Notes under the pieces: generated by a model
The model's input: only the letters and a program-made list of their open reading frames with translations
What the model was told of the DNA's origin: nothing
Database searches by the model: none
In this document: one piece after another, positions 49,105 through 58,718 of the stretch
How positions within the stretch are numbered: the stretch's first letter is position 1
Layout: each line of letters begins with the position of its first letter
Assembly: GCF_003473485.1 (NCBI RefSeq)
Contig: NC_053045.1
Coordinates: 31,656,494-31,720,493, forward strand
Origin: Medicago truncatula
Lineage: Eukaryota; Streptophyta; Magnoliopsida; Fabales; Fabaceae
Reading direction: 5' to 3'
DNA: 64,000 bases
Made by a program: the position numbers and the translations under genes

Positions 49105-49632
49105 CAAATATTTATGGGGACAAAACAATTGCAATTGCCACAACGAAATAAAGTTTGTGACAAAGTAGATGGACACAAATGTTAATTATCTGGATAAAAA
49201 AATTGCTATTTGCGATGGAAAATTAAAAGTTGTGAAACATTTGGTATGCAAATTAGCGTCGGCCTTTACAATGACGCTACTCAAATTTCCAGAAACTATA
49301 GCGACGGGAGTATGCTCTCTGATATTTTGCAACCTTTTTTTTCCTCAGAAATTTGTGACGGATATTTATTGCGTCGATACTTTGTGACGGAAATATGGGT
49401 TATAAATGTCCTTATTTTGTGATATTTAGCGTCAGATTTTTGCTGTTTGCGACCATACATGAACCTTAGCAAAATTGTGACAATTTAATTTTCCCTTGCT
49501 AACATTTTCCGACGCCTATTGTTACGACATATTTCGATTTCGTCGCGAAGTCCGTCAGGGAACAGTTAGTGACAGTTTTAGCCTGTTTTTCGATGGAATC
49601 TGGCCGTCGCTAAAACTGAATTTGCCTAGTAT
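49105..49632. repeat. CACTA-like subterminal repeat region
   Basis: Short variants of gtgacgga, gcgtcgg, ccgtcgct and gcgacggga recur in both orientations over about 500 bases. The region ends near tttgcctagta. Dense repeats of this kind occur near the ends of plant CACTA transposons. The opposite end was not found, and the class is tentative. Confidence 0.4.
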
Positions 49633-49664
49633 GCTGTAGCATCCTTTTCATTTTTTCTTTATAG

Positions 49665-49798
49665 GCAAAATTTTATATCACATCACTTGCTATTTGTATT
49701 GATGATTCTGATTGTCCAAAATCTCCATGTTCGGGTCCTGACGAAGTACCGTCGTGTAGGTTTTTAAAGAGTTATTGCATTAAATCATATGTAATTTG
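49665..49798 (+). pseudogene. Degenerate NCR second exon
   Basis: After an acceptor-like tttctttatag, a frame codes for a mature NCR-type peptide with CIDDSDC, a third Cys four residues on, then a fourth and fifth Cys before a stop at 49796-49798. The sixth Cys of the usual C-X-C end is missing (CIK). The distance from the acceptor to the first Cys codon also puts the exon in the wrong phase for a standard NCR intron. No signal-peptide exon was found upstream; the CACTA-like block lies where the intron would be. It is probably a pseudogene or an interrupted gene. Confidence 0.6.
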
Positions 49799-49799
49799 A

Positions 49800-52353
49800 A
49801 AAATAACTATATAAAGCTATAGTTTGCGTTACTGCATTAAATCAAAGGAAAGTTGAAAAATAACTCCATATAATGTATAAAGCTATAGTTTTATTTGTTT
49901 CTCATAAATTTATTACAAGTTTATGTTCCAACACTTTAAAATATGTTTCTTTGACGTTTCCATTTCTCTAATGGTCATATAAGTGTCTTACTAAATTAGT
50001 TAGGGAGTTTTTTTAGTAGCCTAGTAACTAGAGCTCACATAATTAAATGTGGAGAAGTGGGGTATTCGAGGTTCGAATCTCAGTCCCTGCATAAATTATG
50101 CAATGTCTGAGTTAAGTTCAATGTGACAATTAGTTAGGAAGCTTCTATGATACAACAATAAATTGAAGTTTGCTGATACATTTATTGATTAAATCAAAAA
50201 ATTAACGATCATTTATATGAAATAAATATTTATCTGTCGACTTTTATATTTTAAGAAATATATTTTCATAAGAAAAAATACAGTTTCATTGTTCGTAAAA
50301 ATCGTAGTATTTTGTTTTTTACATTTTATTATAAAAAATAATCAATATACACTACTATGACTAATAAAAATTTAGATTTTATTTCGTCGAAACTTTTGGT
50401 GAATAGTATTTACTTATTACAATTGTAAATGATAAAAAGTATTTTTTTTCTTCAAAAAAACTCGTTTAATTGTTAATTTAAAGATCTGATGTACCGATAC
50501 ATATCAATTATTTTAGTGTACCGTAGAAATTAATTATTAATATTGTGTAGTGTTACCATTTCTTCTTCTTATGATTGATATAAAGAGGTTAATAAGTATG
50601 ATGAACTAGCTAGGTGTTTGATACATCATTTAAGAAGCTTAAAAGTTATGTTTATACCACAAGGGAATGGTTGATCGTGTTAGTGTGGAAAATTGCATTT
50701 TCTATATGATTTTAGATACATTTTTGAAAGAAATATGATGTTAGAGATATTAGTGTGATTAGAGTTTTTTTTTTTTTTTTTTGTGAAAAAAATGTGATGT
50801 TAGAGATATTAGTGCCTTTGTTGGTTAAGTGAATATCAAACCAAATATAGGTTTTGGGATTGGATGAATGTCGAAGGCCTATTCCTGTTGATCGTGTTGG
50901 GTTACGAGGGGAGTCCGGGAGACCACCCATATTCAGGCAGAGCAACCACACAAGTAAGAGAGACGTCACACTCTTATCCAAAACTTTAAGGCAATGATTT
51001 TATGGATTCTCTTATTTATAAAATGTTCAACCTCCACTTTTCTATCCGATGTAAAACATTTAACTCACACTTGCACATAAATATCATTGGTGTAATACAA
51101 AAGGAAATTAAGAATAGGCATAAGAATAAGATGATAAATAATTGACATGCAACTTGTTGGAAAAGAACTCAAATAGAGAAGCAATTCCCTTGTCGGTTAT
51201 TCATGTAATGGGTTTGATGAGTCCATTGATTAGAATAGTTTTTACATTGTTATATTGAAGAATTTGTCACCCTTAGAAAGCGTATGACATCGCCTAAATA
51301 TAACCGTTTTTCTTTTTGTTGTAAATTACCATGTATCCTCATTGCGTAATCATGAAGACCTCCGGTGGAACTTATAATAAATGACAAACTCTTCTAAAAG
51401 TATTAACGCTGAATCGCTGATGCATGTTTAAAATTGTATTCATACCCATAATCTTAGTTAAGTTAAATGAGATTTGAGTCATCTCATCTAAACACTTTTG
51501 AGTAAGACTTGTGTTAAATAAAAAACTGTGGTCCATGTTACATGCATATATTCGACATGAGTAATAAAGAATCATTCGACTTAGTGAATGTGTCAATTGA
51601 AAAACCCAAGTTTTTATAGAAGTCGCCAGAAAATAATTTGTAATTTACTTATTTAAAAATAAGACATTTGTAAGGAAGTTACTCAAAGAGACACTTTTAA
51701 AAATATGTGTCATTAGAAAGTTATTTTATTGTTTATTAACTAGTAAAAGACTTGTGATTTCGCACAAGTCGTGTAATCCCGTGTTAATTAAATAAAAGAT
51801 AATTATATTATTAATATTGTGAAATGTTTAAAGACTCATGCAAACAAATAATTGACTACTTGCACAAAAGAATTTATCAACTTCCGCAAAGGAATTGACT
51901 ACTTGCACAAAAGAGAGAACAAGTGCAAGTTTCTTAGGAGGGTAAGACACCATAGACCATGGGAAGATGGTTTCCTTGGTGTGAGATGAACCTATAATTA
52001 TGACTAAATGTTTATTTCTTAAGAGTAATCTAAACTTCAATACATTTTGAACAGAAAATAATTTACATATAAACTATCGGCTATAAGCTACCTTGTTTGT
52101 CTTGCCAAACAAAGCCTATATAAATTGTTTTCTATTTAAAAAGTATTGAAGTTTGAAATTATGAACTTTCTAAAATGAAAACTCCGTTGAAAAAATAATT
52201 ATCACGAGCCCGTGAATTTTATCGGTAGCAAAGTAGTTTAAAATGTACGAAGAATTTTTATTTTTTAGTCACGAGAGTTGGATTAGAGCTCAATTAGGGC
52301 ACCTACTTAACACTGAAATAAATGGGTTCGGTTTATTTCAAAATCAAACCAAC
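49800..52353. other. Intergenic, no gene seen
   Basis: Near 50035-50110 there is a SINE-like head (tagcctagtaactagagctc ... gaggttcgaatctcagtcc). Around 50830-50960 lies a block that looks like part of a retroelement (gagtccgggagaccacccat). A minus-strand frame at 51828-52040 has no domain. No exon could be supported. Confidence 0.45.
50020..50110 (+). repeat. SINE head (tRNA-derived)
   Basis: The sequence reads like a pol III promoter. An A-box-like tagcctagtaactagagctc is followed about 35 bases later by the B box GAGGTTCGAATCTC. It does not fold as a complete tRNA, so a SINE is more likely than a tRNA gene. Confidence 0.45.
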
Positions 52354-52361
52354 TTTATAAA

Positions 52362-52554
52362 CAGTGGCGAATCTTGGTTAGGACCCATGGGAGTCATGGC
52401 GCCCCCCAAGTTTTCTATATATTAGAAAACTCTTCAAAGGTTAGCACTAGTATTCAAAGGTTAGTAAAATATATCGTTAAATAAGTTGTCAATTTTGCTT
52501 ATAATTTCATATAATTTTGACACCCCTAAGAAAATAACTTAAGATCCACCACTG
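52362..52554. mobile_element. hAT MITE with perfect 8-bp TSD
   Basis: An identical TTTATAAA flanks it at 52354-52361 and 52555-52562. The ends are CAGTGGCGAATCTT and AAGATCCACCACTG. The 193-bp element is non-coding. Confidence 0.85.
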
Positions 52555-52564
52555 TTTATAAATA

Positions 52565-53351
52565 GGATGTCTTGCTCCAAAAATCACAAAACACAACATT
52601 TTCTTCTTCCTCCCTCTCTCTCAAATCCTAAAAATCACTCTTACCCTCATATCTTCTTAAAAAAATGAAAATAAAAAATCTTAAATGTTTCAAGGCTCAA
52701 TATTTACACTATTGCTCAGATTTCAATTAACTATATATTGCCATTTTGAGAAAGGATGCCGACAGAATAGTAAAGCACTATAATGAAAGCAATGATAACA
52801 AATAAGAATTCAATATAGTATATTATGAGTACAAAAACAGATTCTCGATCTTTTATGGTCCCACATTTCCTCACGTAAATGTCATAGGATTCCTTGCCAT
52901 CTTTTTTTTTTTTAACAAACATTTTCACGTAAAATTTCAAATTGCCTAATGATTATATAATAGCACCAATTACCAAATGGTTTAACCTATCGTATCAAAA
53001 ATTTATTGTGTAACTGATGTATCTAGTCTATATTTATAACGAGATATATTAATTATCCAATGAGCCTAAAAAATCAATTGTTACTTATAATAAAGACCGG
53101 AGGAGTAAGTGTTTGTTTAAGAAATCCATAAAATAAAATTGTATCTTGAAAATACAAATCAAACATTTATATTCACGGTAACAAATATACAATTTTTTAT
53201 TCAAAAATTACTTTTTTAACTTCTTAAACAATGCTCATTTGCGGCGTTTTTCTAAAATTATATGTACATCATGCATGTAAATTTGTAACCCTAAATTACC
53301 CCATTAAAAGTGCCATTACATTCACTATAATCACTACAAACTTTGCCAAAG
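52565..53351. other. Upstream region of the peptide gene, no other gene seen
   Basis: A decayed Stowaway arm (cctaaaaaatcaattgttac ... gaccggaggagta) lies near 53055-53105. The rest is AT-rich. Confidence 0.45.
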
Positions 53352-53939
53352 ATGAGAAGACAAATTTCCATCCATCTTCTCTTTCTCTTTGCATGGCTTC
53401 TGCATTCAATCACGTCAATGCCAATGTTCAGGCTAATCAATCAGGTAATTCCTATTCTCATACAAATAGCTTGCACTTTATATATTTGTTGGTACAATCT
53501 TGCACTTATCATATACATTTCACATACGTGTTAAATATTTTATTTCACTTAGTGGTGTCAAATTTGCAAGGAGTAAATAATCAATGTACTTAATTGAATA
53601 GATGAACAAGATTTTTTAATTTTATAAATCAATTTAAAACTCTAATGATTATACTCTATCTCACGTAACTCTCTATTGCTGCCAACAGTTGATTTCAAGC
53701 TCAGAACCAAACAAGCTATCCCAAAGCCATATACTGGGTTAGTTTTATAAAGACATCAATAACTTTTTATTTTCAAATGTGCATTTTTATTCATTTTAAT
53801 TTAGTGGTAACTGTATGATAATTGTATAATTATATTCTGATCCGAGCAATGAAAATCACAGGTTAAAGAAAAGAAGAGTTGTAAAATCCCATCAGGGCCC
53901 AGCTCAAAAGGGAATCAGCATCCACCAACTAAACCTTAA
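53352..53939 (+). CDS. Putative secreted signalling peptide precursor, PIP/PIPL-like
   Basis: Exon 1 (53352-53444) encodes a signal peptide, MRRQISIHLLFLFAWLLHSI followed by TSMPMF, ending at a GT donor in phase 0. The last exon (53862-53939) starts after a CACAG acceptor, also in phase 0. It encodes 25 residues including SGPSSKGNQH and ends PTKP before TAA. SGPSxxGxxH resembles the core of PAMP-induced peptides (PIP/PIPL, SGPSxxGxGH). CLE and IDA peptides are related alternatives. An optional middle exon at 53705-53737 (33 nt) would keep the frame, giving 67 residues; without it the product has 56. Mature peptides of this type are cut from the C-terminus and act on receptor kinases. The exact exon structure and family are uncertain, since the usual GH before the end is QH. 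Confidence 0.45.
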
Positions 53940-54459
53940 AGAAATGAAAATCTTCGTTCAACATCATCAGCATTCAGTGGTATCAATAAATGTTTCTTTC
54001 ATGTCATAAGAGATCAATGGATTCGTGTATTCTACTCTTAGAGCACCCACATCCATGCCACCCAAATGGGTGGTATAAATGGGACCCACATAATATATTA
54101 CATTACTTTACACTTTCCAATTATTTAAACCACTCAACTACATTTTCTAAATATCCATGCCACTCCTCTAAAACTCTAAAATGGGTCCCACTTATCTTAC
54201 AACTACAATATATTTTAAATTATATTTTACATTAATATATAAAATGTGTAATGAAAATATATAAAATGTATCACACAATATACTAAAAATGAATCAAAAT
54301 ATCTAAATAATAAATTAAGTTAAATGAAAATTATACGAAAATATATTAAATAATGTACTACTTGACACAAATAAGTTATAAGAAAATACATCAATAAAAT
54401 TATTAAACGTTGAAATAAACTACTACTACCTAAAAATATACTAAATTTTAAAATAATTT

Positions 54460-55746
54460 TTAGTTGCGGTTATTCTCATGCCCAAAACGTTCCCATATAT
54501 GTTCTATTAAATCTTGTTGAAGGTGTCGATGAATTTGCTTATCTTGAACATGGTGTCTTCTACGTAGGAACTCGCGAAAATCAATATTAGAATTGTCTGA
54601 TGGTGCAATTGGGTCATTGCCAAGATGATCATAAGAATAATCAAAATTGCCACCATATGTAGCACGCTCATCTTCAACAATCATGTTGTGTAATATGATG
54701 CACGTATCCATTATGCGCTTCAGAGAATCCAGATGCCAAGATCGAGCCGGGTTACGTATGATTGCAAATCGGGATTGGAGAACTCCAAATGCTCGTTCGA
54801 TATCCTTCCTAGCGCCTTCTTGATGTTGGGCAAACAATTTTCTCTTTTCTCCTTGTGGCATCGGGATGCTTTTCACAAATGTGGCCCATTCAGGATAAAT
54901 GCCATCAGATAAATAATAACCCATGTTGTATTCAGTACGATTTATTGAATAACGAACCTCTGGAGCTCGCCCTTGCATAACATCATTGAAGACATCAGAT
55001 TGGTTCAACACGTTGATATCGTTGTTTGAACCAGCTACCCCAAAGAATGCATGCCAAATCCATAGGTCTTGTGAAGCAATTGCCTCAAGCATAACAGTGG
55101 GTTTACCATGATCACCTCGAACATACTGCCCTTTCATTGCGACTGGACAATTTTTCCATTCCCAATGCATACAATCAATACTACCCAACATACCTGGAAA
55201 ACCACGTGCCTCCCCCATCTGCAACAGGCGTTCGATATCTTCAGTCGTTGGCTTTCGCAAATATTGTGGCCCAAATACACTGATCACACCCCTTGTAAAC
55301 TTATCGACACATTTTAGTGTTGTAGTTTCACCAATTCTCAAATAGTCATCCACACTATCAGCAGATGTTCCATATGCCAACATACGAATAACAGCAGTGC
55401 ATTTTTGTAGTGGTGAAATACCTGATCTACCAGTTGCATCAACCCTCAGCTGAAAATACTCATCATATTGGCTAAGAGCTTCAACTAAGCGAAGAAAGAC
55501 ATGTTTATGCATTCGATACCTTAGACGGAACTGCTCATCCGTGTACACTGGAGTTTCTGAAAAATAATCATTGAATAATCGCTCATGTCCTTCTTCGCGA
55601 TTCCTCTCTATATTCCTTCTTTGGCTTCTAGGCCTACTTGAGCTCGCAAACTCTTCTTGTGCAAGCCTCAAAAGTTCTTCATCCAAGTCATCATTCATAT
55701 AATCCATGAACAATTTTGCAATATGGGAAGGATTGGAAGGATCCAT
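54460..55746 (-). CDS. PIF/Harbinger transposase (DDE, plant_tran type)
   Basis: A 428-codon uninterrupted frame. The N-terminal part is acidic then Arg-rich (about 15-60). A helix-turn-helix-like region with LQKCTAVIRMLAYGTSADSV is at 113-132. The catalytic triad is visible: Asp191 in GSIDCMHW, Asp281 in YLSDGIYP and Glu317 in KDIERAFGVLQ. The 35 residues between Asp281 and Glu317 fit the family. Also conserved are GSNNDINVL (239-247) and CIILHNMIVED near the C-terminus. The enzyme cuts and reinserts Harbinger elements at TWA sites, and needs the Myb-like ORF1 protein for nuclear import and DNA binding. Nothing essential looks mutated, so it may be active. Confidence 0.95.
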   Translation of the reverse strand: MDPSNPSHIAKLFMDYMNDDLDEELLRLAQEEFASSSRPRSQRRNIERNREEGHERLFNDYFSETPVYTDEQFRLRYRMHKHVFLRLVEALSQYDEYFQLRVDATGRSGISPLQKCTAVIRMLAYGTSADSVDDYLRIGETTTLKCVDKFTRGVISVFGPQYLRKPTTEDIERLLQMGEARGFPGMLGSIDCMHWEWKNCPVAMKGQYVRGDHGKPTVMLEAIASQDLWIWHAFFGVAGSNNDINVLNQSDVFNDVMQGRAPEVRYSINRTEYNMGYYLSDGIYPEWATFVKSIPMPQGEKRKLFAQHQEGARKDIERAFGVLQSRFAIIRNPARSWHLDSLKRIMDTCIILHNMIVEDERATYGGNFDYSYDHLGNDPIAPSDNSNIDFREFLRRRHHVQDKQIHRHLQQDLIEHIWERFGHENNRN

Positions 55747-56142
55747 GTGAAGAGAAGTATGATATTGAATGTGAACAAAGAGGGAAGTTGAGAATGATTT
55801 TTTTTAAAGGAATGAAATTGAGAATGATTGTGAAGTTTGTTATGCATGTTATAATATTTATATAGTTATGAATAACGGCTAGTTTATATTGAATTTAAAA
55901 GCTACTGATTATAACGGCTAGTTATATATATTAGCAATTCTCATATAATAGTTACATATTCTGAGATAACGGCTAGTATAATGGCTATAATTAGCTTTTC
56001 TTTAAATTGAATTCTCACATAGAACATACATAATAATCAGTAGCATAGCTAGCTTTTACATAATAAGTAACATTTATTAAGTCCAACATAAATAAGTCTA
56101 ACATAAATAAAAATGGCTAGTCATAAAACATACATAATAATA

Positions 56143-57363
56143 TCAATTAAGTCCATATTTATCTCTAATCATGCCACACAAATATTCATAATCTTTTAGT
56201 TGTCTTGCATTCATATTTGACGTATCCTTTAAAAGAATTTGTAAATCATCGATCTTCGACCTTTCCCTATCATTTTCGGTTCTTTGTAGCTCCGCATCAA
56301 CCCTTTTCCTCTCTATCTCGACCTTTTCACTCTCAATACGTGCATAATCACGTGCAAACACGGATACTAGTTCAAACTTTTTGTCGAAGTTATATTTCAA
56401 AGTATCAAATTTGGTAGCAGACGTTTCTTTAAGCTTTTCTTTTTCCTTCCTTTTAGCCGCCTTTTGACCGATTGGACGCTTCGGCGGATTGTATTCGCTT
56501 GTTGGTGTTGGTGGGTTAGAAGACGGCGAATATGCTCCAGAAGTTGAATTCTTTGTTCTTTTTGAAGAAGGTTCTAATGAACCTGCACTCCATTTGGGTT
56601 CATCCTTCATTAATCTCCACGCACCCTCAAATGTGAATTTTCTACGCATGTCGTGGTGAAAAATATCATGTGCAGCCAAAATAATGTCGCTCTCGGAGCT
56701 ACCACTTTTTTTCAAACCAACGGCTTGTTTGTAGCACCCAACAAACTTATTAACAGAAGGATTGATCGTTTTGTGCCATCGACCTTTTAGTGCCATGAAA
56801 TTCCTCTCTGGACAATTTTTGTCGCGGTGCTTGTTATAAGCTTCACTAATCCTCTTCCAAAAACAATCTCCTTTTTGATCAACTCCAACAATCGAGTCCT
56901 TTGAAATGTTGAACCATGATTGAATGAGAAGTTCATCCTCGTTTGGTTGGAATCTTATTTTCGGTGTTTTTACAGCCGGTGCAGATCCAATTTCTTCATC
57001 AAGATTTATAGATTCCAAGCCACCTTGAGTGCAAGATTTAGGTGTTGAAGTCTCTTGATCATTTGATTGCACACCACCATTACCAATATGAACCTCATGA
57101 GACATACTGGGGTTAGTTGATTGAGATGAAAATTGTTGAGATTGATATTGATAAGGTGAAGTATGATATGGGTAATTTCCAAAGGGTGGATTATTTTGTG
57201 GAATTGGAATAAAAGGAGAATTTAAAAAATTTGGATTATGATGTGGATTTGGGTTATGAGATGTACTTCCAAAATATGAGGTGTTTTGTTGATTTGGGTT
57301 ACAAAGAGGATTACCACCATTTTGTATATAATTGGACCAAAATCCTTGATTGTTGGGGTTCAT
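56143..57363 (-). CDS. Harbinger ORF1: Myb/SANT-like DNA-binding protein
   Basis: The frame is open from 57447, but the first residues (Phe/Tyr-rich) are unlike the family. The ATG at 57363 (MNPNNQGFWSNY) gives a normal 406-residue product. After an Asn/Pro/Gln-rich N-terminus comes a trihelix/SANT-like domain: PNEDELLIQSWFNISKDS, FWKRISEAYNKH, MALKGRWHKINP-type residues and CYKQAV. Next is a Ser/Pro-rich linker with a KRPIGQKAAKRKEKEK nuclear-signal-like stretch, then a charged coiled coil at the C-terminus. Related proteins are often misannotated as glutathione S-transferase T3-like or no-apical-meristem-associated. It works with the transposase next door. Confidence 0.9.
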   Translation of the reverse strand: MNPNNQGFWSNYIQNGGNPLCNPNQQNTSYFGSTSHNPNPHHNPNFLNSPFIPIPQNNPPFGNYPYHTSPYQYQSQQFSSQSTNPSMSHEVHIGNGGVQSNDQETSTPKSCTQGGLESINLDEEIGSAPAVKTPKIRFQPNEDELLIQSWFNISKDSIVGVDQKGDCFWKRISEAYNKHRDKNCPERNFMALKGRWHKTINPSVNKFVGCYKQAVGLKKSGSSESDIILAAHDIFHHDMRRKFTFEGAWRLMKDEPKWSAGSLEPSSKRTKNSTSGAYSPSSNPPTPTSEYNPPKRPIGQKAAKRKEKEKLKETSATKFDTLKYNFDKKFELVSVFARDYARIESEKVEIERKRVDAELQRTENDRERSKIDDLQILLKDTSNMNARQLKDYEYLCGMIRDKYGLN

Positions 57364-57766
57364 TTTCAAAAGAAATGTGTAGTTTTTTTTTACCATGGAA
57401 TAGGATAAATAATCAAATATATATGTTAAAAAATTTAGTTGTTGCATGAGTGAAAAAAAAAAATATTACCGTTGCATGAGTTAAATATGTATGATGAGAA
57501 ATGTATAGTTTGTTGGCTTGAATAAATGTACATTACCGTTGGACTTCTCTTCAATAATATAAATATTAATTAAAAGAAAAAAAAACTCAAATGTAATAGA
57601 AGATGTGCACAAATCTGACAATTGCAGGAAAAGGAAGGTAGTAATGCATTACCACCATGGATAGTTTAACTACTCAATTTCAATGTCAATTATCCATGAT
57701 CTTATGACACAAAAGCATTGGGCAGTGTGATACCACCCATATATGCAGCCGATGTGCATGCTCTTA

Positions 57767-58161
57767 GGAGCATTGTGTTTGTACTTAAATGGTATTAATT
57801 AATGTTCGTATTTTACAAATTACCACAAGAAAAATAAATATCGACTTATTTTTTAACTAGGTTTTTTTATATATAAGGTATTTCTTACTAACTTGTTACG
57901 TTTGTTCAAATTTTGGAGCAAACAGACAATGCAATATAGTAATGTATGTTTCTCTCTTCGTTAAAATTGGCTGAACACACGTTCAAGTTTCAACTAGAAG
58001 CTTGTGATTGCAGTTTCAAAGCATTGCACTCTATTTAGAGCACTACTAATCAATTTCACATTATTTTTCAAAAATCAAACATGTTATAGTCCCTCAACAT
58101 AGTTCTATCACAAAGAACAATTATTAACAGAAAATTTCTTTGTTAAAAGTCAAGCAAAGAT
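57767..58161. other. Flank of the Harbinger element, no gene seen
   Basis: AT-rich pre-insertion sequence continuing from the peptide gene side. No exon recognised. Confidence 0.5.
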
Positions 58162-58718
58162 GAGGGTACTCAAGCATACTTATACACTCAACAGCAGAAA
58201 ATTAAGCAATGTGGGATAAATAACAAACTACAATCAACTTTAAAACCAACTTCAACACTCACCCTCACATCTAGCGTGGGATTGGGTCCAATTCCAAAAC
58301 TGCAATCCATAACCCGACTCACCTTGTTAAATTGACTTGGATCTCATCCCAAATGCTAACTTAAAAGATGAAGGTTCTAAAACATACTTATACACTCAAC
58401 AACCTGAAAACCTGAGCAATGTGGGACAAATAACAAACTACAAACAACTTCAAAATTAACTTCCACAGAAAACCTGATCAATGTGGGACAAATAACAAAC
58501 TACAAACAACTTCAAAATTAACTTCCACACCCACCCTCACGCCTAGCGTGGGCCTGAGTCTGATTCCCACATTATAATCTTTAACCAGGCTCTGATACCA
58601 TGTTAAATAGGTTTGGATCTCATCCCAAAAGTTAGCTCAAAGGATGAGGGTACTCAAGCATACTTGCACACTCAATAGTCCGGGAACCTGGACAATGTAA
58701 GACAAATAACAAACTACA

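Larger units (their letters stand above)
54041..57763 (-). mobile_element. Intact PIF/Harbinger transposon
   Basis: TTA is duplicated at 54038-54040 and 57764-57766. The ends are GAGCACCCACATC and GATGTGCATGCTC (inverted, two mismatches), followed inward by a second shared inverted word, ATGGGTGGTAT. The 3723-bp element carries both genes a Harbinger needs, transposase and Myb-like ORF1. Both are on the minus strand and free of stops or frameshifts. It inserted about 100 bases beyond the stop codon of the PIP-like peptide gene, possibly in its 3' UTR. Confidence 0.92.

Noticed and set aside
50020-50110. Possible tRNA gene
   Set aside because: A and B boxes are recognisable, but no full cloverleaf with a paired acceptor stem could be made. 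Listed as SINE-like instead.
53689-53740. Exon of the peptide gene starting at 53689
   Set aside because: Joined in phase from exon 1 it ends in a stop (GGT TAG). Using the donor at 53738 it creates a stop at the next junction.
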